A model generated the notes under the pieces. It worked only from the letters and a program-made list of their open reading frames with translations. It did no database searches and was not told the DNA's origin. Shown one piece after another: positions 23,706 through 33,895 of a stretch of 64,000 bases of DNA (positions within the stretch are counted from its first letter, which is position 1; the number at the start of each line of letters is the position of its first letter). Position numbers and translations under genes: made by a program. Origin of the DNA: Scenedesmus sp. ARA3 (taxonomy: Eukaryota; Chlorophyta; Chlorophyceae; Sphaeropleales; Scenedesmaceae); the NCBI GenBank assembly GCA_004335835.1, contig RWJK01001830.1:18627-82626 (forward strand), read 5' to 3'.

Positions 23706-23741
<36 letters not shown>
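23706..23741. repeat. (CAG)12 microsatellite in the spacer
   Basis: Twelve CAG triplets. On the minus strand it is a CTG run but does not end in CAG, so it is not an obvious splice acceptor. Confidence 0.9.
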
Positions 23742-24303
23742 CTGCTGCGCAGCAGCAGGAGACAAATATGCGTGCCACATAGACCAGAAGTTGCAAGGCA
23801 GCAGTTTGCAGACTGTGCAATGGCGACTCATGAAACCCCTGCCCGGGCACAACCGACACACAACCAGAGCTTGCTCATTGTCTGCCAGCCCCCCGCTGTG
23901 CTTGGCCGCCACAACGAACCACCATGCATGAGCACACCATCAATGCCCCTGCAGCTCCCACCGCCCTGCATAAAGACCCAAATGGCTGGGACATTTTACT
24001 GCAGGCAGCCTGTGCCTTGGATGGGTGCCTTGCGTGATGTTTGGCAGCGTCCTACACCAGCAGCACGTTTGCTCAGGCAACAGGCCTGCTGGTTTCACAA
24101 ATGACCACATGCAAAACTCATACATGCCACAGCAATCCTGGTGACGTACAGCACGGCCCTTGCTTACGGTTGTGCACAGCAGTCGTAACAAAGCCAGCCA
24201 TTGCTGGCTGCCTGCATGCCAAATTGATAGCTCAGCATGTGGGCCGCAAGCATGGCCATCACAATGCTCGAGGGTGCAAACACAAAGCATGCTGCACGCA
24301 CAC

Positions 24304-24823
24304 CCCAACTTGAAGCTGATCACGTACAGCCTCTGTTGCAGTTGCTGTAGCCAAGCCAGACAACGTGATGGATAGATTGACCTGCAGGCCACCAACAAAT
24401 ACATTGCCGCCGCCTGTGCTGCAGAGCCAACTGCCAACATGCACAGCAACACAACTTGTCTGGGAGTCCCAGAGGCGAATATGCACACGGGGTCAAGGCA
24501 GCCGCCACGTGCGAGGGTCAAGCCTACACCTGCGAAAGCTCAATGCCGTGCATGCCCTTCATAGATGTATCTAAGCCGTGCACGTGCTGGCCCATCCCCA
24601 GGCCACTGCTAGACACATGACCAGCTGCAGTGCCACTGCTGCAGCACTCATGTCCCTGCTGAGTGAGTGACGCGCAGAGCACATTGGGGCACTGATCAGT
24701 CACCAGGCAGCAGTGCGTAGCTGCTTCTAGCGCTGCTTGGAGATCTGCCACATGGTGCATGCACTGTCTCAGCATGCTGCACACGGCGACACCGCCAGCC
24801 ACGCCTTGCACTTGCTGCTGAGA
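24304..24823 (-). CDS. Partial unassigned gene: two phase-compatible exons
   Basis: On the minus strand an exon of 98 open codons (24530..24823) lies between ACCTGCAG and the donor GTGTAG. An exon of 26 codons (24304..24381) lies between GCCTGCAG and the donor GTGTGC. Both are phase 0 to phase 0 and join without a stop. The first is Cys/His-rich (CMHHVADLQAALEAATHCC, NVLCASLTQQGHECC). The second reads VNLSITLSGLATATATEAV, a beta-strand then helix pattern like a small extracellular or wall-protein module, but I cannot name the family. Flanking exons are not found, there is no start or stop, and the weak donors leave doubt. It could be a decayed gene. Confidence 0.35.
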
Positions 24824-25625
24824 CTGCAGGTGCAACTACCAGTCTGCTGCTTGTCTCACAGCTGTTGAGCACTGTCGTTGAGCAATGTGAATCAACAACA
24901 GAGCTGTGGCATTATTGCCCATGCATCAGTGTGTCAGCACCTGGTGTCCAATGAAACTGTTGGTAACAAAATATCCTCCGACAACTGACTGTGTGTTCTG
25001 ACAAGTACTGCTTGTCACCACAGCTCTGTAAGTGATGCTGCATACCAGCAGCACTAGTCAAGATAAGAACTGCTAGCAACTCACAACCAAACAACTCTGA
25101 AAGCATCCTGGTTCTACAACATGCCCAGCATACATTGCGGTATTGCTGGGGCTGCATCAGGCTGCAGCACAGTCAACCACACTTCCTGCAAAATCTGCCA
25201 GACTGCTGCACAGAATTGCAGTGCAATGCTCTGGCACTCAACGGTATGATCCAAATGCAAATCAAATCACAACTTCAGAAGTAGACCATAGTCTTGGGCG
25301 GTGCTGACTCATCACTTGCTGAGCGTTTGCAGTTGATGTCAAAGTGCTGCTGGTCTACGCAACTCAGGCTGGTGTGATGCACAGATCATGCCGATACCGC
25401 TACAACGGAGAAGCACTGCTACGCCAACTGCCTCCGCTAACTAAACCTGCAGCGCACTAACGCTGCACAGCAACCCCCCAACTCGTGTGTGATAGTCAAA
25501 GGCCAATCAACAGCCTTGATATAACAAACAATTTTGCAAAAGCTGCAACTCCTGCTGCAACCGACCATTGATAACCTTGCCATGCATTGCATCCACCAGC
25601 ACCTCATGAAATCGAAAACAACAGC

Positions 25626-28600
25626 TCAATGGCCCCGTGCATTCTGCTTGCCTGCAGCTGCCTCTGCCGCCGCCGCAGCAGCAGCAGGAGCAGTGCCTCT
25701 CTGAGGCCGTCCTTCAGCCACCGGCACTGGTCTTGGCGTGCTGGCAGGAGCTGCTGGCTGGTGCTGCACTGGTGCTGCTGCTGTGGGTGCTGGAGCAGGC
25801 ACGGAACGGACAGCTGCAGGTGCACTTGGCGTGGCTGGCGCAGGTGTCTGTCCTGATGCTGGTGCAGCTGCAGCAGGTGCTGGCACCCTACCAGCTGGTG
25901 CCGCTTTACCCGCTGCTGCTGCCTTGCCAACTGTTCTTGCTTTGCCAGTTGGTGCTGCATCGCCTGCTGGCGCTGCATGGGCTGAGATGCTGTTCAGCTG
26001 GCTGGCCGGTGCAGGGGCAGCAGCTGTTGCCTGCTTCATGTGTGCAGGGGCAACGGCTGTCACCTGCTTCTCAGGCGGAGGTGCAGCTGGGGCCTGTGCA
26101 GCTTGGGCTGCAGGCTTTGCCGGTATGCCCTGTTGGCTCCCAGCCGCCCCCCTGCCAGGGGTCTGAGCAGCAACAGGCGCTGGGGCAGCTGGCGCTGCTG
26201 CTGCTGTTGCTACTGCAGGGATTGCTGCAGCAGGCTGCTGCAGTGCAGGGGTTGCTGCAGGTGCCTCCTTGGCTGGTGGCTGGGCAGGCTGCTGCTGTGC
26301 TGACGGTGTGGGCGGTGCCGGCTCCTCAACACCGCCAGCTGCTGGCGGGGGCAGCGGCTGCGCTGCTGCGCCTGGCACCTGCCAGGTGGGGAACTTGGGC
26401 TCCGGCAGAGCTGCGGTATGCTGCTGGCGCTGCGTAAAGAACGTCCTGCAGGTACATGAATGCAACAAGTGTGGATACACCAGGCAACTTGCACAGTGGC
26501 AGGCTGGGTGCTCAGACACGTCACGCAAAGCGCAGTGTCAAGCACACTCAAGGCCAGGTAGGTTGCAAAACCACATTCAGCAGCAGCAGCAGCGTGCTCG
26601 CCTAAGCCGGTTGGCTGCGCCCAGGAGCACAATTACTGGTGCGGGGCACACAGTCAGGCAGTTCACGTGCCCATCGCTGCTTCACACTTGTGCCGCAGCT
26701 GCCATGCCAGCGCATGCACGGGGCCTGCTCACCATGCCAGGTCAGCCTTGAAGGGTGTCCAGTCATGACCTGTCTGCTGCAAGCCGCACAGCCACAGCGC
26801 AGCCGGCGGCTGCCCTGCTGCTGCGCTGTCACCATTGCTGCTGCCTGCAGCGGCTGCAGTGCACAAGTCCCTGCAGGCCACGCCCTCGCCTGCCAGCAGC
26901 ACCAGTGGCGTGCTGCCGCTGCTGCCTGAGCAGCCGTAGCTCGCGGCCCATGCGTCTGCCATCTCCACTGCACGCGGAGCAGCAGCAGTGCACATGGTGC
27001 AGCAGCAGCATACAACGAGGTCAGCAGCGCTTGGCAGCACAACAACAGGCACCATCGCTGGGAACGCTGGCTGCGCATGCTGTTGTTGCACAGCAAGGTG
27101 GTCCATGTGCACACTGCTGCCATAACTGTGCCGCTTTGCATGAGCACTTTGGCACTGAAACAGCAAGGTACCAGCGCATGTTGCCACCGCACCATGCCAC
27201 TCACGTGTGCTGAGCAGTACATCGCCTGTGGCGCTGCTGCTGCCCTCAAAGAAGGGGAAGAGGCTGTCCTGCATGCCATGGATGAATACCAGCGGCACCT
27301 TGCGCTGCTGCTGCTGGCTGCTGCTGCTGCTGCTTGCTGTTGCTGGCGGTGGCACATCAACACACTCCTCGTCCAGGTATGCCTTGCGCAGCACTGTGTT
27401 GACCAGCGCAGCGCCTGCCAGCGTGGAGCGCAGGTAGGGCGACTTGCACAGCAGTGTCTGCAGGATCATGCCGCCGTTGCTGAAGCCCAGTGCGTACACC
27501 TGCCGGCGAGCAAGACACATCAGAACACACACCATCAGTGTTAGGCGCGCGGCTGGTACGCTTGCAACTATGGAAATGCATGCAGCATGCTGCATGAATG
27601 TGGCGTTTTGACCACTGCATGGCTGGGTTGGTGCGTTTGGGGAAGGAGCTGCCAGTCCTGCAAGCCGCCACAGAGCGCCAGCAAAGCTGCGCAAGGATAC
27701 TGTGCAGCTCGCAAGCAGGCCTGGCCGCTGCTCACACACTCGCTGCCTGCGCTGAACCATGCTGGTGCAAAGCTGCAGCAGCTGCTGTGACTCACGTCAT
27801 TGGGCTTGCTGGGCAGCTTGGCCTGCAGCGCCTTTGTGAGAGCCTCCAGGAAGCCCACATCATCTGTGTCGCTGTCCATGCAGTGGCTGGGGTGGCTCTT
27901 GTAGGGGCACTGCCAGTAGCCGCTGTTCCACATCTGCAGCAGCGACAGGTAGGCTTAGTGCAGTGTGCACGCTGTTGCCGCTGAATGCTCTGCTATAGCA
28001 GCTGGCGTCGACATTGCAGCTGGCGATGCAGTTGCTGTCTCGTGACCTTACCTGTCAGGAACAGCTGGTCCCAGTCACCCTGGCCTGCCTTGCTGCATGC
28101 AGCTGGTTGCTGTCAAATTTACTCCTGACCCCAACCATGTGCTGGCAGCTAGCGGTGTCAACGGCACCTGCTATTGTGCGAAGAAGCTGCTGCTGCTAAT
28201 GCTGCTGCTGCTGCTGCTGCACAGCTTAGGGCTGTTGGCTCACTTGGAAGCCCGGCAGCTTGCCGCCGGCATCAGGGTACACCAGGATGGCTTCCTTCGC
28301 CAGCCAGCCCTTGTTGATGCCCATGCTGCCTGCCACGTGCTCCGCTGCTCTTGTGATGTGGTCAAGGCCGCCAGTAGGTGGTGGACCACCGTCTGCTGCA
28401 GGCTTGACATTATACAGCCCGTGCAGAATGAGCCAGAGCGGTGCTGGGCTGCTGGCTGAGTAGTCAGAAGGGAAGTACATGTCTGCAAAGCGCTCCACTC
28501 CTGCAGGAGGATGCAGGCAGGGTGTGTGTTGAAAGGCGAGCAGCAGAGGCAGCTGCTAGTCAAACGATAGACCAGGTTGCAAACACCAAGTCAAAGCACA

Positions 28601-28946
28601 GCATCAGGCAACTTATATGACGTTGAGACATTCAACAATTTCATTGGAAGCAGCTTGTCATCCCAACACGCTTGTGGATGATGCAGCTGCACTCTGCCGC
28701 CGCACCTTGGTGCTGAACAGACAGCCTGCATGTGGGCTGTGGAGAGGCAGGCAACGTTACATATGTGGCTCCTATGGTACTGCAAAGCGACTCCATGACG
28801 CTTGGAGTGGCCGTTGATGCTCCCTGCACGTGCCTTGGCAGCATAGCCCTCCTGTTGCTGTTGCTGCCCCTGGGAGGAGCACTGCCAACGGCAGTAGTCG
28901 ATGCCATGCTGACGACCAGCAACGCAAAGCACAGGTAGACATTCAT
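25626..28946 (-). CDS. Secreted serine esterase (PHB-depolymerase/feruloyl-esterase-like) with long Ala/Pro tail
   Basis: Exons, complement of join(25626..26445, 26733..26967, 27205..27499, 27796..27933, 28244..28500, 28706..28946), give 1986 nt and 661 aa with all phases matching. A signal peptide spans about 1-22 (NVYLCFALLVVSMAS). The alpha/beta-hydrolase core shows LWLILHG (oxyanion strand) and ILVYPDA. The nucleophile elbow is GFSNGG (Ser219), the probable acid Asp290 is in HGMQD, and the catalytic His378 is in TGHDW. These are the triad and spacing of the esterase-PHB family, whose members hydrolyse polyesters, feruloyl esters or acetyl groups outside the cell. From about 390 to 661 the protein is a low-complexity Ala/Pro tail with Gln and Thr, perhaps an O-glycosylated wall anchor or spacer. 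A Ser/Gln insert lies before Asp290. The first exon is the least certain because only its signal peptide supports it. The gene is head-to-head with the peroxidase. Confidence 0.85.
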
Positions 28947-29315
28947 CGTTTTTAGTGTTATATTACGTAGTCAGCATTTGTGCGCCCAGACAGGCCTCAT
29001 CAGTGGCTGTCTCTTCCCGCCTGCCCCACGATTATGGGCGCCGACCTCTGCACACAGCTAAAGATCTTTAAGTTAGTACAGGCAGCTAGAGGCTGCTGAT
29101 AGTATTCTGAAGACACCCATCAGGGCTTGGTGCGACCAGTGACACAGACACCCCGTGGGCAGGTAACAGTGCATACGCAACTGCACAAGCAGGCCCTCAA
29201 AGGTCGTGATCCGTACTGCGGAAGCTATTGTGGAAGCCCAGCGTGGCCTCAACGCAGCGATCCTGCTTGCAGTTCGAAAACACCCACCTCTCATCTTTCA
29301 CAGCACAGCAGCACC
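28947..29315. promoter_or_regulatory. 369-bp divergent promoter region, esterase and peroxidase
   Basis: Minus-strand ATG 28946 and plus-strand ATG 29316 bound this interval, so both 5' UTRs and promoters overlap or abut. I see no repeat or recognisable TATA box. Confidence 0.55.
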
Positions 29316-32300
29316 ATGGCACTGCGCATGCTCCTTCTAGGGAGCGCACGTGCTGCCAAGCTTGTTGCAAACCAGCAGGCTACCAGGCAGCTTGCCTCTG
29401 CTGCGGGCAAGTCCGGTGGTGGGGTGAGTGTCTGTGTCAGAATGCTCCCGGGAACAGCGAACACCGCCTCTGCACTGCATGCGCTGCGCCCACATGGCAT
29501 CGAACAATCCACCTATCAATGAGCGATGCTGAAAAGTCGCCAAGGCCCTTCCTGCGAGAGATCGGGTTTGCAGGAGGTCTTCTGGTGTGTTCACCATGGA
29601 CCCAATCCAGCCTACGCAGGCAACCACACAGCTGGCAGCAGGTTGCAGGACACCTGGTGACAGCCCAAACATCAGCAACTCCAGCAGCTACGGCTTGCAA
29701 GCCATGCAGTTGACTCTCTGTTGATGACTCACTCTCTCACATGGTGCTTGCTGTTCACGCTCCCATGACGCTCCAAACATGCTGCTCCTCTGCCTGCCCA
29801 CCTGCTCCTGCTCTCCCCAGGGTGGCGTGTTCCTTGGATTGGCCGCGCTGGGTGCCGGCGCCTGGGCTGCAAACGAGTATGGCTACATCAACCTGAGCCA
29901 GGCCAAGCAGAGCCTGCAGGGCATCCAGGCATCCATGCCACAGCTAGGGGTGAGCTGGCAGCAGCAGCGGCAGCAGCAGCAACAGCATGGCGGCAGCAAG
30001 GTGGATTGCGGCTGCGCTAGCTTGAGGCCTGGTGCAGATAGCAATTACCTCTGTGTGCACGCTGGCGCTTGACCTGCAATGAGCAACAGTTTCCTTGCAC
30101 GCCTTGTGTTGCTCTCCTTGTGGTGCGCCCGGCCCCAATTCCTGCCTTCAGCCCGCGCTACCAAGCAAATGAATGAATGGATGAGCTGCGCGTGGTGCGT
30201 TCACACTTAACACCCGCGTGAGTTGAGGAAGGAGACGTGTGTGGCGATGAGGATACCTCATGCGCCTCCACGCCTCCCACCATTCTACCAAGCGATACAC
30301 TTCAGTTCCAACTCTGCCTGCAGCACAAGGACAGGCGCCCAACATCCTAGCTGGCACGCCACCCTGCAAATTATTTCCTCTGCGCCTGCCACCAACTGCT
30401 GCCGCTGGCTTACGGTTCATGCTTGCAGGAGCCCAAGAAGGACTACGACGCGGTGCGCAAGGCGATTGAGAACCTGCTGGACGCTGAGGACTACGATGAT
30501 GGCAGCTTCGGTGAGCTGCTGCTGCTGTTGGTGCTGCTGTTGATGGTGGTGTTGGTGGTGGATGATGGTGGTGTAGGCTGAGCTGCTACACAGCCTGCAT
30601 GACGCACCTGCCACGAGCGCTGCAGAATGGCAGGTTGCAGGGCTGCGGTTGGCGTGATATGGGAGGTGCAGCAGGACTGAGCTGGGTTGGGGTTGGCTGC
30701 TGCCCCGCCTGCAGCAGCAGACACGCAGCTCAACTGCAGGACCCCCTCAAGCATGCATGGTGCTGCGGCACTGTGCAGTGTGTGAGAGCCATCAGCAGCC
30801 AGCTGTGGGCTGACTGCAGGCTCCCAGGATCGCTTGCTACCCTCTTCAGCACATGCGCTGCCGCTGTACATCTTCCATGCTGACGTCCTCTCCTGCTGCT
30901 GCTGCTGCTGCCAGGCCCTGTGCTGGTGCGCCTGGCGTGGCACGCGTCAGGCACCTATGACGCTGCCAGCGGCACAGGAGGCTCCAACGGCGCCACCATG
31001 CGGTGAGGGGGCCTGTTTTGGGGTTCTACACGCCATGCCGGCTATGCCTGTGCTCAGCAGCACGCCTGTTGCAGCTATCACGCACCGCGCCGTATGTGAT
31101 GTGGATAAGCAGCGGTTGTCGCGCAGCTGTTTGCGGCATCCAGCTCCCTGGCAACCCTCCTCAGCTATTCAGATGTACATGCACTTTGTTTTGATGTCTG
31201 TTGCCTACAAAGCTGCTGTTATACCACACCTACCAATGCACTGCGCGCATCACCATCATCATGGCCGCAGGTGGGCGCCCGAGTCGGAGCACGCCGCCAA
31301 TGCTGGCCTGGCAGTTGCGCGCAAGCTGCTGGAGCCCGTGAAGGCGGCCTACCCCTGGATCAGCTACGCCGACCTGTGGACGCTGGCGGGCGCGGTGGCC
31401 ATTGAGGCCATGGGAGGTGTGTGTGATTGGGGGCGTGGGCGGGAGGGGAAACCACAGCAGCATGTATACAGTGTGGTGTCACATGCCCTGTGCAACACAT
31501 GCAGATACGCGGTGGCCATTGAGGCCATGGGAGGTGCGTGGCTGCTGGTGGTGGTGGGCACAGCAGGAAAAACACAGCAGCATGTATCTACTGTAGCATT
31601 CGTGCTTCATGGTGGAGGTGGTGGTGGTGGGCAGGGCCTCGTGCAGCACATGTAGTAGCTGCAGCGTGGTGTCGCTCACCCTCAGCTGTGTGCTAGCATC
31701 AAGGCACCCCTTGTGTGGCAGTGGTTCGTGCCCCTGCCGCCAACCCAGAATGCACGTGCTGCTCCGTGTCTGCTGCTGCTACTCGGCTCCTCTCTTCTCC
31801 CCCCAGGCCCCACCATCCCGTGGCGCCCAGGGCGTGCCGACAAGGCCAGCGGCAACGACTGCCCGCCTGACAACAGGCTGCCTGATGCGGCGCAGGGCGC
31901 GGGCCATGTGCGCGACGTGTTTGGGCGCATGGGCTTCGACGACCGGTGAGGCAGCTGACAGCGATGTGTGTGTGTNNNNNNNGGGGGGTGTGCGCTGCTG
32001 TTGTGGCGTGCGCTTGGGCGCATGGGCTTCGACTTGTGGTGAGGGGGCCTGCTGCCTGTGTGTGGTGGTTGGGCTTTGGTATTGCAGCATGTCGAACAAG
32101 TGTGAGTGTGGATATGAGCGGGAGGGAGCATGATCATGCTCTTGGAGCGCTGGCATGCCTCTGTTGACCTTGCTCAACACTGGTATAGACGCAAACCCTG
32201 CACACTTGCGCGGCCTTGCGTGCTGCTGCTGCCGCCGCCTGTCGGCGAGATGGTGGCGCTGGTTGGCGCGCACACGCACACACCTCACATGTTGAGCTGA

Positions 32301-33687
32301 CACCGCATGCCTGTGCGCCTGCACTTTTCCCTATTTACTCCTCTGCAGCGAGATGGTGGTGCTGGTTGCCGCGCACACGCACACACCTCACATGTTGAGC
32401 TGACACTGCATTTCTGCCCTGTACTTCCCCCCCTCCTCTGCAGCGAGATGGTGGCGCTGGTTGGCGCGCACACGCTGGGCCGCTGCCACACCGACCGCAG
32501 CGGCTACAGCGGCCCCTGGACCAACGCGCCCACCACCTTCTCCAACCTGTACTTCCAGGAGCTGCTCAACAACAAGTGGTGAGGGGGATGGGGGGTGGAG
32601 TGGGAGGGACGGGCTAGCTTGGAGATGTGGTGGCGGTTTGGCCCAGCGCCAGCAGCAGCAGTTGGTGTGAGGGCCTGGAAGAGGGTGTGTTAGGGCTCAG
32701 CAACAGCAGAAGTGCATGGCTTGCAGCAAGGACCTCACAGCAGTATGTGTCTCGGCTGACACCAACCTGTACTTCCAGGAGCTGGTCAACAACAAGTGGT
32801 GAGTAGGGGCCAGGGCGGTTGAAGGCGGCATGCTGCAAGCTGCTGCGCTCATTGTGGGTGATAGGTTGCAGAGGGATGGGGTGCGCGTGAGTAGTAGTAC
32901 GTCACTGCGTGGTGTGTGCAGGCCACGCAGCCGCAGCAGTTGATGGGCAGCACTGGAGTGCTGCCACTGGCGGCGGGTGCGATTCGCACGAATGCCAGCA
33001 GCACTGCATGGCTCGCAGTAGGGAGGCGTTCTCAATGCACGGCAAGTTGGGACTGACTATTTTTGAAACAAATGCCTTTGATGCTGCGTGTCCTGCAGGC
33101 GCAAGAAGCGCTGGGACGGCCCGCTGCAGTACGAGGACAAGAGTGGGCAGCTGATGATGCTGCCTGCTGACATGGCGCTGGTGTGGGACAAGAAGTTCAA
33201 AAAGTACGTGGACCTGTACGCCAAGGACGAGGAGGCCTTCTTCAAGGTGGGTTGTGTACGGGACACCCAAAGGGTGCAGGCGTTTAGGGGCGTGAGATGG
33301 GCGGGCACTGTGTCAACGGTTTTGGGGGTGGGATGGGGGAAGGCAAGGACGAGGATGCCTTCTTCAAGGTGGGGTGCTGGGGGTTAAGCGGCAGGGGGGC
33401 GGGTGAAGCATGCTGTGCGTAATGTGCTCTTGCCTGGGAGTGCTGCGGCACTGCCAACGCGCAGGCCGGCTTTCTCAGACGCACTTGCTGCCGCCGGCAG
33501 AGCCTCAGGCGCCAGCATGGCTGAAGTGTGATTGTTGATTTGCGCCCTGTAATTCATCAACGGTGTTTGGGGCAGCATGGAGCGCTCACACATGATGCCT
33601 GCTGCTGCTGCATTGGCTCTGCAGGACTTTGCTGCTGCCTTTGGCAAGCTGATGGAGCTGGGCGTGCCTTTTCCAGCCGCAGCATGA
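29316..33687 (+). CDS. Class I haem peroxidase, hybrid ascorbate/cytochrome c type, membrane-anchored
   Basis: Nine exons: 29316..29423, 29821..29949, 30429..30510, 30915..31002, 31271..31416, 31807..31945, 32444..32578, 33099..33246, 33625..33687, giving 1038 nt and 345 aa with matching phases. A basic presequence is followed by a hydrophobic segment ([15 protein letters not shown], about 39-55), so organelle import and membrane anchoring are likely. The distal pocket is RLAWH (Arg112, Trp115, His116). The proximal site is GAHTLGRCH (His240), with Trp256 in GPW and Asp300 in MMLPAD. Distal Trp is the cytochrome c peroxidase state; Arg249, nine residues after the proximal His, matches Arg172 that binds ascorbate in plant APX. 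The enzyme would reduce H2O2 using ascorbate and/or cytochrome c; both options are inference. Introns 5-8 carry copies of the adjoining exon ends (listed separately), and intron 6 holds a 7-base gap. Confidence 0.93.
31508..31587 (+). repeat. Copy of peroxidase exon 5 end plus donor, inside intron 5
   Basis: The 29 bases 31391-31419 (last coding bases of exon 5 and the donor G^GTG) recur exactly at 31508-31536, 117 bp downstream. About 30 bp further on, a weaker match (CACAGCAGCATGTAT at 31453 and 31573) shows the copied unit extends into the intron. Use of the second donor would add 39 in-frame codons with no stop. Confidence 0.92.
31976..31982. other. Assembly gap, 7 N
   Basis: Seven undetermined bases lie in intron 6 of the peroxidase, after a TG run and before a G run. 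The gap sits between exon 6 and its downstream copy, so the true distance between them is unknown. Confidence 1.
32014..32043 (+). repeat. Copy of peroxidase exon 6 end plus donor, inside intron 6
   Basis: The 20 bases 31921-31940 (encoding GRMGFD) recur exactly at 32014-32033. They are followed by a donor-like TGGTGAGG in place of CGGTGAGG. The apparent offset is 93 bp across the gap. Confidence 0.88.
32246..32404 (+). repeat. Two extra copies of the peroxidase exon 7 start, inside intron 6
   Basis: Exon 7 begins at 32444 with CGAGATGGTGGCGCTGG. Similar 30-base copies begin at 32246 and 32349. The copy at 32349 keeps the CTCTGCAG acceptor; the one at 32246 has lost the AG (GTCGG). After the shared 30 bases both copies run into ACACACCTCACATGTTGAGC, not exon 7 sequence, so they are copies of the junction only. 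Confidence 0.92.
32762..32804 (+). repeat. Copy of peroxidase exon 7 end plus donor, inside intron 7
   Basis: Forty-three bases matching the end of exon 7 (peptide [12 protein letters not shown], one base changed so Leu becomes Val) and its donor TGGTGAG recur 220 bp downstream of the real site at 32578/32579. Confidence 0.92.
33342..33376 (+). repeat. Copy of peroxidase exon 8 end plus donor, inside intron 8
   Basis: The end of exon 8 (KDEEAFFK) and its donor GTGGG recur as KDEDAFFK plus GTGGGG, 121 bp downstream. The offset is not a multiple of three, so using the copy would shift the frame. Confidence 0.9.
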
Positions 33688-33890
33688 GCAGCAGAAGGCT
33701 GGCAGCGCGAGCACCAGCGCCAGCAGCTGCGGCGGCGGCAATGCACAGCGCAGCAGGACAAGCTCTGTTGCATTAAAGCAGCAGGAGCAGGAGCGATGCG
33801 GCAGTGCTGCTGCTGAACTGACAGGGATCACAGAGCCAACAGCAGGTGGTCCCAGCTGCTGGAGCAAGTGGGGCAAGCAAGGTTCTGTTG

Positions 33891-33895
33891 TGTAA
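33891..33895 (+). terminator. TGTAA poly(A) signal candidate, peroxidase
   Basis: TGTAA lies about 205 bp after the TGA at 33685-33687. TGTAA is the usual poly(A) signal of green algae such as Chlamydomonas. Confidence 0.5.

Larger units (their letters stand above)
22272..25625. other. 3.4-kb convergent spacer with scattered coding-like fragments
   Basis: This lies between the DHH stop (+) and the esterase stop (-). It holds a CAG run (23706-23741) and three minus-strand stretches that look coding (22398-22479, 24304-24381, 24530-24823, listed separately). It may therefore contain a minus-strand gene that I could not assemble. The 25.0-25.6 kb part, 3' of the esterase, shows nothing. Confidence 0.4.

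Noticed and set aside
23940..24521. 193-codon minus-strand gene
   Set aside because: Cys/Leu-rich frame that crosses the better-supported exon at 24304-24381 in a different frame. No start context.
31807..33687. Tandemly duplicated peroxidase genes
   Set aside because: Only junction fragments are repeated. No second copy of a full exon or of the haem-binding motifs exists.
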